From the NCBI GenBank assembly GCA_001692895.1, contig KV748179.1, positions 2,232,001 to 2,296,000 on the forward strand: DNA of 64,000 nt, in the 5' to 3' direction. The translations under genes were made by a program, and so were the position numbers. Below the pieces are notes generated by a model. The model was not told where the DNA came from, made no database searches, and saw only the letters and a program-made list of their open reading frames with translations. Origin of the DNA: Cenococcum geophilum 1.58 (taxonomy: Eukaryota; Ascomycota; Dothideomycetes; Gloniales; Gloniaceae). Positions 36,725 through 47,000 of the stretch are shown here, in pieces (position 1 is the stretch's first letter; each line of letters begins with the position of its first letter).

Positions 36725-37422
36725 CCTCGGTCGCGGCTTATTATACTTAAGTGTTAATTACTTACAATAGCGCTCGCAATAGGCGAACGTCTCGTAATCG
36801 TTTTTATACAGTAGGTTTCTTTTATTATCCCACTATATATTCTTCTTATTAAACTTTCTCAGATAGGCTAAATTTGTATAAAAGGCTAGTATATATACTG
36901 CGTTAGCTAAGAAGACCTTTCTAGGACCTGTATATAGGTATTAATATTTCTAGCCACTACACCTATAATATAGCTTCGTAGAGAGGTTAAAGCTGCCTTC
37001 TACTTCTTATATTCCTTCTCTATCGTCTTATACCTCTTACGGAGAACTCGAAGCTTGTCCTTCTCGTCCTTAAAAAGGGCCGCATATAAGGTTATTCCTA
37101 GCTTTACATCTTAAGGCCTAGGAAAAACCGGTCTAATCAGTTAGGGCAACTCATTCTATTTAGTTAAGGGGTCAACATATTCCCATACGTCTCCTATTCA
37201 GGCTCAAAGCCTAATAAGGTTAATCCATTCGTCCCAATCAGCTTAGCTCAATAATATCACCGTTATGGTAATAGCTTAGGTAGGTGGTTAAGTAGTCATT
37301 TTAAAAGGTGCTTGCAGAAAGGTTAAAGGATTTAGTAATAAGTAGTAATTTAATAAGGGGTATAATCAATTAAATCAATTAGTTAAATAGGGGCAATACG
37401 GCAAGCAACCCGGGCTCATAAC
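36725..37422 (-). pseudogene. Element E, 5' half of a copia-type gag
   Basis: The minus-strand frame gives ADWDEWINLIRL, IGDVWEYVDPLTK, ELP...RPVFPRP, then a charged helical stretch KDEKDKLRVLRKRYKTIEKE and SLRSYIIGVVARNINTYIQ. This is the fungal Ty1/copia gag core (W-x-E-W...D-V-W-x-Y-x-D-P). It is only moderately RIPped. Its continuation lies across gypsy D at 30093-30865. The total internal length of E is only about 1.47 kb, so it seems to encode gag alone. Confidence 0.7.
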
Positions 37423-37645
37423 TGTCAATCTAATATCCGTGCACCAATTATAAGAAAAGAATAAAGACTCTGTCTATTGAATATGGCTCTAAGAGCCTCT
37501 ATATATACATAAGGAAGGTGTAGGAAATGAGAACGAGAAGGGGGGAGGGGGGTGGCAATGGAAACAAGGGGTAGGTGACCGAGTCAATGACTGAGTCAAT
37601 AGAGGTAGCTGAGTCGGTGACAAGATAACCTGATTCAGGTCGACA
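37423..37645 (-). repeat. 5' LTR of element E
   Basis: About 223 bp, TG...CA on both strands. In plus orientation it starts TGTCAATCTAATATCCG and ends CAGGTCGACA. On the minus strand it has a TATA-like TATATATAG about 140 bp in and an A/T-rich 3' end. The inner boundary is inferred from the TG/CA rule; the outer boundary is supported by the MITE sequence that starts at 37646. Confidence 0.65.
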
Positions 37646-38240
37646 ATAAGGCTCTATATTTAACTTCGTGATTAACGTCGGTGAGCAATTCAAATAAGCC
37701 CCTCTCTGTCACCAGGCCTCTATCGCGACTCCCTACTTTGGTGTAGCAATAGAGCCCCCTCACTTAACGCCCTCTCTGCGATCGACGCTTTCTATACCTT
37801 TGCCCACCTCCTGTAGGAGCCGCAGTAGAGCTACGGTGACGTCCACAACGCCCGTGACACCCCGAAAATAAGCTTATTGCGATTACGAAGGTTAAGATAT
37901 TATTATTATTATATAAGGCTTGCAAATGCGACAGCAGCATCGCGATTGGTGTGTGTGGAGTCGCCATATCGTTACTTTGGCGCGTATGCGAGGGCTCCAG
38001 ATTGATATGGAATATAGAACAGGAGCTCGAAGCTACATATTGAAACGGTACCAAGAACCTCATTACAACTACTGTATATAGTATAGCTTGCAAATTTGAC
38101 GCGCTTACCGATATGGAGGAGCTCCATATTTAAAAGTCGTCAGATTTACCGAACAACACCCTCATATTCTGATCTGAGCTCCATTTCCGTTTCAATATGG
38201 AGCCTCTATATTGAATATGGAGCTGCAACCGAACATGCCC
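37646..38240. mobile_element. Second PIF/Harbinger MITE copy, split by element E
   Basis: Aligns with 13566-14131 of the first MITE and ends with the same terminal inverted repeat (GCAACCGAACATGCCC) followed by TAA (38241-38243). The left end is missing because element E inserted here and the far side was lost near 30034. It is GC-normal and not RIPped, so it marks the start of a non-RIPped island extending to about 40455. Confidence 0.82.
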
Positions 38241-38445
38241 TAAGTTGTAACTTACTTAATCCTAGTCTAAATAACTTTAAGCCACTAACACAAACCGAAA
38301 TCTAAATGCCTGCTAATAAAACAAGGGACCGAGTGTTATTAATTCTACGCTAAGGCTAAATCAATCCCCTAAGGGATTTAAGAACTTAGGCCCTATACGG
38401 ATCACGTTGTTCCGACTAGAAGGACTTATGTTCTAGAACTTAACT
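38241..38445. other. Short spacer downstream of the HeLo-kinase gene
   Basis: About 200 bp without a gene; probably the 3' UTR of the minus-strand gene that ends at 38446. It has a small palindrome AAGTTGTAACTT at 38243-38254. It is not RIPped. Confidence 0.5.
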
Positions 38446-40020
38446 TTAAGCAGCGCAGGCTGCTAAAGGGTCAACCACCTTGACCAAGAAATCCATTGCA
38501 AGCTCTTCATCAACTTTGTTGATCGCGTTGCCTGTATTTCCCTCCAAGCAGACTTTCACCACATCCCTGTACGCTTCTCCGACTTTTCCACCTAAGCTTT
38601 TCAAGCTTTGAAGCATGCCGTCCCTTATCTCCTCAGGTTTCAGGCCCTTGGGTATTTGTGCAGGAAGAGATTCCCAGAGAGCTATCTCGATGAGCACTAC
38701 TCCCAGGCTGTACCAATCGAACTGCTTACGGAAGCCTTTGAACGCATCGGGATGGCGGTAGGGGCTGATTCCGGGGGACTCGATGGACAAGTCTCCGTCG
38801 GGGCGCGAGTATTGGAAACCAGTCACGTACATATCCTTGATCGAGATGCGCTCACTCTCAGCTTCGAGGCTATCCCTGTCGAAGAACAGCACGTCGCTGC
38901 TTTGGAAGTCCTTGTGCAGCCAATTGCAGGCGTGAAGAAGGCTGAACACGCCAACCAGGGCCTGAGCCAGGCGGAAGCGATCGCCCAATAACGGAGTTGT
39001 CTTGGGCAGTTTATTCCCTTGGTTATCGAACTTTGGCGTCAGCCAATCTTCCAGGGTATACCAACCGAGCTGTTTCGAGGTCTCCGACGGAAGCTTGTAG
39101 ACATATCCACGCGCAGAGTTTGGACCTGTCGTAATCCCGAGGCAAGAAGGAATGTGGAATTCGGGCTGCTTGGGCTGGTAGAGCAGGGTGCCGAGCTTTT
39201 GAACCCGCGATAACACCTTGTCACGGTCCGTGGCCGTCAAGTTGGGCCTAATGAACTTCCATTCGACAAAAATTCGTTCGCTTTGGTACCACCCCATTGT
39301 TCGAACAGTTTGTGGACCATGTTGATCCATGCCCAAGCCGTTTCTGGGTATTTCCGGAACGGCCAGGCTCGACACTCCTGTGTCCAGCGCTTTAATGGCG
39401 GCGCAGTTCGCAAGAAGCGGTCCGATTGTCATCGCCTGTCTGGCAAGCAAACTAAGATCGGAGTTGGGCCTAGAGCGCGAGAGAAGAACCTGGGGCAGTG
39501 CGACGGCCATTGTCTCGACTGGGATATATTTCTGCAACAACTCGTTGAGGTCATTGATGGCCTCTTTGTACTTGGCAACACTTTCCTCGAGGACTTGCTT
39601 GGTCTTGGCCTTGAACTTCGTTTTCTTCTCAGGTTGAAAGTCTCGCGGCAATGGAGTTTTGTCGAACTGGTCTTCCCCAGCTGGAACCGAGTAATCTGGA
39701 AGACTCAAAAGCCCGTGCTCGTTGAATTTTTTCACCATGTCCAACTTTAGCATGTTCACTTGAGCCAGGTATCCCCATACCAATTTTTGTTCTTTTTGGG
39801 GCATCGCATCGAAGGGTTCTCTTCCCTTCTTCTGCACCTCTTCCAGCCTCGCCTTCCAACGATCGAGTTTGGATGTCTCGTATTCATACTTCAGGAGAAG
39901 CCATTGCGCGTCCTTGTCCTCCTTCACAAGATACTCGATCCATAAATATGTATCCCAAGCCCCTTTTAAGGACGTGATCAGTGACAAGACGGCCAGGCCT
40001 TCGCCAACTCCGAACGACAT
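38446..40020 (-). CDS. HeLo-like domain fused to a pseudokinase (MLKL-like architecture)
   Basis: Intact single-exon ORF of 524 residues, ATG at 40018-40020, TAA at 38446-38448. Residues 1 to about 225 look like a HeLo/prion-inhibition helical domain: a hydrophobic N-terminal helix (FGVGEGLAVLSLI at 3-15), an amphipathic helix around Y43-R59 and a long helix at about 135-165. Residues about 240-520 have a protein kinase fold: a possible VAIK-type lysine in VEWK (K255), the catalytic loop as H369-K370-D371-F-Q-S-S-D376, Y-V-T-G-F (398-402) in place of D-F-G, YRHPD at 421-425 for the APE region, and FDWYSLGVVLIEI (434-446) as helix F. Loss of DFG and of the loop Lys/Asn predicts a pseudokinase or very weak kinase. 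HeLo domains in fungi act in membrane-targeting cell death (HET-S, HELLP); a role in incompatibility or regulated death is inference. There are no RIP stops although transposons lie on both sides. Confidence 0.85.
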   Translation of the reverse strand: MSFGVGEGLAVLSLITSLKGAWDTYLWIEYLVKEDKDAQWLLLKYEYETSKLDRWKARLEEVQKKGREPFDAMPQKEQKLVWGYLAQVNMLKLDMVKKFNEHGLLSLPDYSVPAGEDQFDKTPLPRDFQPEKKTKFKAKTKQVLEESVAKYKEAINDLNELLQKYIPVETMAVALPQVLLSRSRPNSDLSLLARQAMTIGPLLANCAAIKALDTGVSSLAVPEIPRNGLGMDQHGPQTVRTMGWYQSERIFVEWKFIRPNLTATDRDKVLSRVQKLGTLLYQPKQPEFHIPSCLGITTGPNSARGYVYKLPSETSKQLGWYTLEDWLTPKFDNQGNKLPKTTPLLGDRFRLAQALVGVFSLLHACNWLHKDFQSSDVLFFDRDSLEAESERISIKDMYVTGFQYSRPDGDLSIESPGISPYRHPDAFKGFRKQFDWYSLGVVLIEIALWESLPAQIPKGLKPEEIRDGMLQSLKSLGGKVGEAYRDVVKVCLEGNTGNAINKVDEELAMDFLVKVVDPLAACAA

Positions 40021-40457
40021 GGTCAGCGGCCGACGGGTGTTCGTTGCCGATATTCCAGCTCAACCGTATGACGTGGACACAACGCGAAGCCAAGTTAGAT
40101 GGCCAGGAGTGCGAAGAAGCCCAGGTTCGAAAAGTCGCCTGAACTAGATAACGGGATCAAGGGACGGGATCTGGCGATACACACGTTTGGGCATGCGTGC
40201 ATTTGCAGCCGAGAGCCCGACCCGTTGGTCCGGTCGGGGCAACGGCCCGCAAATATCGGAATGCGCAAGCCACGAGCAGCCACATAAGTTGTGATGGAGG
40301 GGGGAAAGTGTGGTTACAGGTCGGCTAGGCCACGCTAAAAGGTCGGCCTACCATAAGCGCTAATGCACAATCCCTGCACGGGGCAGTCTCAACTTAAAAC
40401 ACAAAGTCATGTGGTCAACCGAGCCTAAATCGCTTATCCTACCACATAACTTACCTC
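40021..40457. other. Upstream region of the HeLo-kinase gene
   Basis: GC-normal and without RIP bias; presumably the promoter and 5' UTR. Two plus-strand open frames here (39869-40147, 40099-40287) have no recognisable features. Composition switches sharply to AT-rich at about 40457. Confidence 0.5.
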
Positions 40458-40718
40458 TTAATTAAAATTAACTATTATAAATAATTAGTTATAATATATT
40501 TAGAATATATTTAGAATATATTTAATATATATTCTAATTTAAAATACTTCTTTTTAGTAATAATTAAAATAAAAATTTTTAAGCTATAAAATAGTATATT
40601 AGAGTTAAATATAGCTATAAAAGTAAATTAAGTTTCTAATATATTTTAATCTAGTTCTAAATATATTTTAATTTAGTTCTAATTTAGTTCTAATTTAGTT
40701 TCAATTTAGTTTTAATTT
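40458..40718. repeat. AT-rich low-complexity block
   Basis: Tandem TTAGAATATATT units (about 40499-40530) and ATTTAGTTCTA units (about 40670-40715), with almost no G or C. It directly abuts the copia G LTR. Confidence 0.7.
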
Positions 40719-40997
40719 TGTTGGTTTTATAAGGTAATATCACGTATCTACAAGTTATAGGTAGTATGATGATTATTATTCTATCTCTCTCTTCCTTAAG
40801 GAAGGGCGAGGAGCTTAAGGCTCCTCGCCACGCTAGTGCCGCGGCAACACGTGACGGTAACTTGCCTATATTCCTAACACTAGTAACTCTTCTTTTACGG
40901 TTACTATCTATATATATATACCGCTCGACTAGCGTAATAAATATTAATCCTTTTTACTTACTATTGCCGTTATAATATAAGTCTCGCTATTTTAACA
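40719..40997 (-). repeat. Probable 3' LTR of copia G
   Basis: TG...CA bounded (TGTTGGTTTT at 40719 to TTTTAACA at 40997). On the minus strand a purine-rich AAAAGGCAAA comes just before it, as expected for a polypurine tract, and the copia RNase H tail ends about 140 bp farther in. It contains TATATATATA near 40911 and a strong hairpin at 40805-40829. The partner LTR would lie beyond 64000, so the limits are inferred. Confidence 0.5.
40805..40829. other. Perfect 10-bp hairpin in the copia G LTR
   Basis: Arms GGCGAGGAGC and GCTCCTCGCC with loop TTAAG. It is a GC-rich structure in an AT-rich setting, possibly a terminator or RNA-stability element of the retrotransposon transcript; role unknown. 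Confidence 0.8.
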
Positions 40998-41095
40998 TTT
41001 GCCTTTTAATACGTGGTGCTTTCTTACTTAGGAGTTATAGGTAGATATCTTATTAGGAGGGCCGCTAAGGCGCTAGTAGTAAGCGAGCTAATAGC

Positions 41096-41122
41096 GATTT
41101 TCTATCCTAGGGATAGAAAATC
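41096..41122. other. 12-bp palindrome downstream of copia G pol
   Basis: Arms GATTTTCTATCC and GGATAGAAAATC around TAG. Its left flank GCTAATAGC and the stem recur in gypsy F at 59217-59243, where the stem differs but remains paired. Confidence 0.85.
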
Positions 41123-41124
41123 CT

Positions 41125-43489
41125 AATTAACTAGTTTAAGTTAGGGTCTGCAGAATATTATACTCCTACTCCCTTTTAACCTAACCTTTAACTTATATAT
41201 GTAGAGTATTTATATTAATAAACGTCTTTAGTGCCTTATTTAGGTTCGCCTTTATTATTATATTTACCGGGTTATCTTAGCTATTAATCTATTAAATCTT
41301 AAAGAGTTTTTAACGCTTATAGGATTACTAAAGTGCCATAATATCGATTATAAGGCGCTTCTTCTTTATAGTATTAAGCTTAACTAAATACTTATAGAGG
41401 GAATATAAGTCGGTGTATATAATTATAGGGATAACGGGAAGTTTAAGTTAATCTATAATTATCTTTAGGGTAGTTCCAATTGCAATTACTATATTAACTC
41501 CGCTAACTATTTTATATATCTTTAACGCTAAAACGCTTTAAGTAACGCGCTTACTTTTAGTTAAGCTCTAATAAATAAGATTACTATAGATTGTAAAGTT
41601 ATTCTCTCTAGTAGATTTGTTTGTGATAATAATCTTATATTCTAGCTAGAAGCTAAAATCTTTATTATTTATAAATAATCTATTAATAAATACGAAGAGC
41701 TTAGCGGTAGGAAGGTTAATAGGCCTATAAAGTAGTCCCCAATTAAGATAGTTTATTTACCAGAAAAGACGCTTATTTAGGGTAAGAATGTTATCCTTAG
41801 TTAGTTCCTAATATTAAGCGGCAATAAAGAGATTAAATAAAGCCTTAGGTTAATAGATAAAAGCAATATAAGCTCCGCAAGCACGTTACTCTATATATCC
41901 TTACTTTAGAGAATTAACGTTAATAACATTAATCTTCTTACCTTAACCCTTCTGGCGTAAGGCAATGGAATCTTTATTTAGGGAAAGGATGCATTTATTA
42001 AAGAGTAATAGTGTTATTAAATTAAGCTTTTCTTTTAGCTTTACTATAAGATTCGCCTTTACTAGCTTATCTTCTTTAAGAGCTAAGAATTGGTCGTCTC
42101 CTAAGATAATTATATTATTAGTTTATATACTAACGATTTTAAATAGAGTTCCTATAGTTATAATAAGGAAGCAGGGGTCGAATATAAAAGTAGTTATTAA
42201 AAGCTTCTCTTTATAGTGCTTACTATAGGTAGCCTACTAATAGGTCCCTACCTCTGCGATTTTATATAATGGCTTAAGCATAACCATAATTATATCTTCA
42301 GGATATTAGTGGCAAATTTGCTCTAGAAGGTATACTAATATTAAGCGCTAAAGGTACGTCTCTAATTAGGTATAGACCTAAGTAATATCTTATAAATAGA
42401 CCGCTATTCTATTCTTTATTAGGAAGGGAGCTAGTATAATAATAACTTACTAACTAGCTCGTTAAATTATAAAAAATTATATAAAAATTATTTCCTTACT
42501 ATTATCGTTATAGCCTTAGATAATAAGCCTTAATTTCTTAAATAGGGCATTAGTAGCTTTACCCTTAATCTTGTTAACTATCCTTAACTTAAAGATATAA
42601 ACTTTATTAAACTTAATAGGGTTATACTTTTTAAATTTAAAGACTCCTCTTATAATAAGACCATTAATCTCCTACTTATTAGGCGCTTAGAAAGGAGCTC
42701 TAGGAGTTATAATATAACCTTCTTTTTAGAGCTATTTTGTAAGCTTAAAGTTAGCCTTCTCCTTAGCTGTTATAAAGGCCATTAACAGCTTAACTCTATT
42801 CTTAATAGCGGCAATAAATTGCTCTTTAAAATTAATAAGATGTTGGCGATTTTATAATCCCTTTAGGCGACCTCTACCGCGTTATAGTTGCGGTATATCT
42901 ACTATAATTATATTAAAATTATAGTCGCCTTTTAGAGCACGTTAATTATAGCTCTCCTTTAGGGCATTTTCTATAGCATCCTATAAAGGCTTAAAACTAT
43001 TATCTTTATAGTAAGGTTTAATAATAGTTAAATGGAATTAAGTGGGTTTATAAGGTATCTAAATAGTATAAGTCTAACCATCTATTATAATAAGTTAATA
43101 TAAGCCTAACTATTTTCCCTTTTTACGCTATACGCGTACCTTAGACTGGAGTGGCAGATTAAGCGTAGTTAAGGTATTTAGGCCATTTNTTATTCCTANT
43201 NNNTNNTTAACCTAGCGTNTAGCGTAGAGANGTTATACCTNCTTNNTTNCCTTATAAATAGCCTTAGCTTATTATATAATAGAGGGAGATAGTAAAGAAT
43301 TATTAGTTATTTAAGGGTAGGCGCTAAAGACTAGTAACGTAGGTATAAGTCTATCTAGGCTAGTAGAATTATTAATAGCTTTAACAGCTATTTATAAGGT
43401 AAGTTCTTTATTAGCGTCCTCTAGTTTTAAAGAGATAATTTTATATACGTGACGTAATAGCATATAATATTGCTCTACTTTTTTAATAC
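41125..43489 (-). pseudogene. Copia G pol, 3' part: integrase end, reverse transcriptase, RNase H
   Basis: Minus strand. From 43489 down it reads the integrase C-terminal side (VTYIKLSL, LIKNLPYK, LIPTL-like and S-P-S-I-I-Q-like segments). Reverse transcriptase follows, with T-N-N-I-I-I-L-G-D-D-Q-F-L-A (about 42085-42140), the fungal copia version of the active site (Q-T-D-D). RNase H ends near 41140. The integrase reading continues on the other side of gypsy F at 62602. Many undetermined bases are clustered at 43189-43249. RIP stops throughout. Confidence 0.8.
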
Positions 43490-43756
43490 TGTGGTGGTGT
43501 GATTTGGCCCCTAGATTTAATATCTAGATTAGGCATAGCTTTGGGAGAGCCTAGGCCTTCTATAAGTTATATAGATCGGTCTAGAGCCTTTAGAGTCTTT
43601 AACAACTTGGATAGGTATAAGGGACACAAAATACACTCTTTTCTTCTCTTCTTACTGACTGCTTTCCTACTAATTTCCACTAACTAACTACGACCGACCG
43701 GCAGACCTGACAGCACTGTGACTTACTATCTAAGAGGGACCGCGTATACCACTATA
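43490..43756 (+). repeat. 5' LTR of gypsy F
   Basis: 267 bp; TGTGGTGGTGTGATTTGGCC to CCACTATA. A 62-residue open frame inside both LTRs is not a gene. Confidence 0.93.
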
Positions 43757-44090
43757 TATGGCATTCCACGTAGGGACGACGGCAAGCTCTTTAGATTAGA
43801 AGTCCAGCGCTATATATATAGGAGATGTATAGGAATGTGCTGCAGCCATAGAAGGACCGAAAACTGTTAAGTCACTATTACTAGAAGCCGTTAAGTTACT
43901 AATAGGTCTAGAAATTGAGTACGGAACTACTAGCGATGTATGCGTAGATACCACTATTATTAAGATAAGTTAATAACACTTTTGGAGATTGTTATCTAAG
44001 ACCTATAGTAGACGGAATAGATGACTAGGAGTGGGAATGCGAGCATGGGGTACGGCAGGACGGAGGATAAAAGAGAGGGTTATAATGTAT
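43757..44090 (+). other. Leader of gypsy F
   Basis: Region between the LTR and gag, where a primer binding site should lie; no clear tRNA match could be named. Less RIPped than the pol region. Confidence 0.5.
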
Positions 44091-47000
44091 TAGGACTAGC
44101 AGAAAGAAGTCTTTAATTTTTTATTTATTATATTTATAACGGTCTATATAATTCTTCTGGCATTTATATAAGCCTCCCTTAAATTTATAAGAGTAATAGC
44201 GATAGGACTAATAAAGGGAATACTAGGGATGCTAGGCCCATTTTATAATGACGGCGGAGAAGGAAGTAGGTAGCCTATTAACCTACGAAGTTTTCCTAAC
44301 CTAGAGGATGCGGTACCAGACCTAACTCCTATAATATTTAAAACCGATAACCTTTAGTAAAGAGAGGATAAGAACTAGGAGGTTAACTTGCTTATCCTAG
44401 GAGAAACTACTAGTCCATTACCTTATAATAAACTACTAATGGAATAAGATAAGGTATATATTATAGCCTAGCCTATACCAGCTCTAGGGACTTTAGGGAC
44501 TCCTTACTTTACGGGATAAAACGTGTCGCAATTTATTGAACAGTATAAGCGACTATATATTTGGCACCGTGTTACGAACAATAAAAAGCATTAAGGACTT
44601 CTAGAATATTGCGACTATTAGATAGGGACCTGGATCCAAAGTCTGCCTAAGTTTATTATTAGTAGATAGATGGAACTCGTAGGAAAGCTTCGGATAGACT
44701 ACCGAGGAAGTAACTACTTTTAATAAGTTAAGATGGTAGAATTCTTAGAAGCGTATATACTATAGTGTAGGAACAACCTACTTAGTAGTATACGCGAGTA
44801 CTATAAATAATTTACACTAATTTCCCAAAAGGTTACTAAAGCTAGCAATTTGGAAAACCGTAAACGAGGATACTGGTTTATAAAAGGACTCCTATTTAAA
44901 TATTAAAAATATGCTATAACTAAGATAGGAGCTGACCCGGATAGACGAGAGTCTTTTAACTTCTACCTACTAAGGAGGGCTGTAGAAGATAGGCTTAATT
45001 CGCATAAGGGCGTAGACCGCTTATTAATAATAAACCTTAAGGAGCAAGGTCTCCATTAGCTAGTTAGACAATTCCGTAAGTAGCAGCTGGCTATATTAAA
45101 CCAGAGAGATACTACTCTTTAGCCGCCTATAGTCTCTTAGCTAAATAAGTTAGTAAGTGCCCGTTAAATGACCTAAGAGATAGATCTTAAGCTAGAGAAC
45201 CTTACTAATTAACTCTGGAAGCTTAATCTTGGGACGGTTAAATTGGCAAGCGTTATATCTTCAATAATGTTCCTTAATAGGATTCGCTAAGACCTAATAC
45301 GGTACATATAGCTCCTAAATAAGGCGTTAGTGCGTTAAAAATAAGTAGGTCCGTAATTAGTAATAAATAATAACGGACTGCTGCCGTCCTATAAGGGGGC
45401 GCTATAAGAGCGATATAAGCTAGGCTTAGGAAGGTATAGAGGACTAGGAAACTTTAGTATATACTAGGCATAAGCTAAGACGTGTTATAGATGTGGAGGC
45501 CCTTATTGTTTTATTAACTAATGCCTAAAGCTCTAAGAACTAGTTAGCCGGGGGTTTCTATATATAAACGAGAATAACCGAATCTGTACTAAAACACGTT
45601 AGCGCCTAGGAAATCTACTCCCGTATTTACCGAGCAACTATTAAATTTAGTTTATTAAAGACTAGCTAAGGCAAAATACGAATATTGATTTTAATATAAC
45701 GGCGATAGGTATCTAACTAAACGCGTCCTTAGTAGAGCTTGTAGAAAGTAATAGCGCTAAAAGTAAAGAAGAGCTTAGTAAGTCCTAGGAAGATATGTAT
45801 TAAGTAGAGTTAGTATACATTAATCTAGTAGGAGTAGTAACCCAGTTATAGCCTACGACATAGTTATACGATCTTAGGAAGCCGAGAGGAGATATAAGGG
45901 TAATAAAACTACCTCTAAAACCAACTGGTTTGCAACCGGCAATAGTTTAAAATATATAACTAGGAGGACATGTCTAAATCGCACTATAACTATAGTGGCA
46001 GGCCCCCTGATTACTAGTAAGTAATAAGGAGACTAATAAAATAGACTATTTTAAATAGCTAAAAAGAGAAGTAGAATAAGGAACGGAAGCAACTGTAACC
46101 GCTAAAGCACCGCGACTAAAGCCGGTTAGGATAATAGATATACTAAAAGGGAACATCCTGAGCCTAACTATAATGGCGGATAAGATCTTGTTAAAAACTA
46201 TTAAAGTTACTGTTAGTGACTGCCTTATGTATATACCTGAAGTTATAAGGTTATTCTTTAAGCCTCTCTCGCTACCTTTTATAGAGCCTTACCAACAAAA
46301 GTAAGAGGGTGTTAAGGTATCTATATTATTGGCGTACCTAATATTTTATGCTGATTAAGCTAGCCTAATAACTGCGGAGGTAGACTAGATTAAATAGGAA
46401 GCAGAATTTACCTAGTTTTAACAACAATGTTTAAAGGTGGAAGCATAGATAGGAGATAAAAGGGTTAAGTGCTTAATTAACTCTAGAGCGGAGCTTAACC
46501 TTATTAAGGAAAGTGTGGCTCTATAATACGGCTTACTAATATTAAGTCTGCCCCTATAGTTATAGGGCGTATATCTAATATCTATAAATAGGACTTAGTC
46601 TAAGTTTATTAAATTGGTGTATATAGCCCCTATGGTTATAGGGGACGTCTTAATATCTATAACTTTTATTGCTATAGGAGAAATGTTATATAAGGTAATA
46701 CTTAGTAAGCTGTGGTCAGTAAGGGCTAGACTGGTAATATAGCGAATAGTAATAGGCTAGGTATCTTATATTATTTAATTAGAAGATAGCGGAGTTAAAA
46801 TAAGGTTCTTAATATCCTATAAGGACGCAATATTCCTTAAACTAGATAAAGGAATTAGTATAGGTAGTAGTTTAGGAAACGTATAACTAGTGCGATTGCT
46901 AGGATTATATCCAGGGTTACTTATAACCCGGCATATTAGAATAAGGAGGACGCTAAGGACGGAGAGGAGGAAAATAAGGTACGACTTTAATAAGGGCGTT

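Noticed and set aside
37499..37693. Minus-strand ORF across the element E LTR
   Set aside because: Spans the LTR/MITE junction, so it cannot be an inherited coding sequence.
38608..39945. Several plus-strand ORFs opposite the HeLo-kinase gene
   Set aside because: Shadows of a well-supported 524-codon frame on the other strand.
43499..43687. 62-residue ORF present in both LTRs of gypsy F (also 62344-62532)
   Set aside because: Located inside LTRs and conserved only because the LTRs are copies; no domain.
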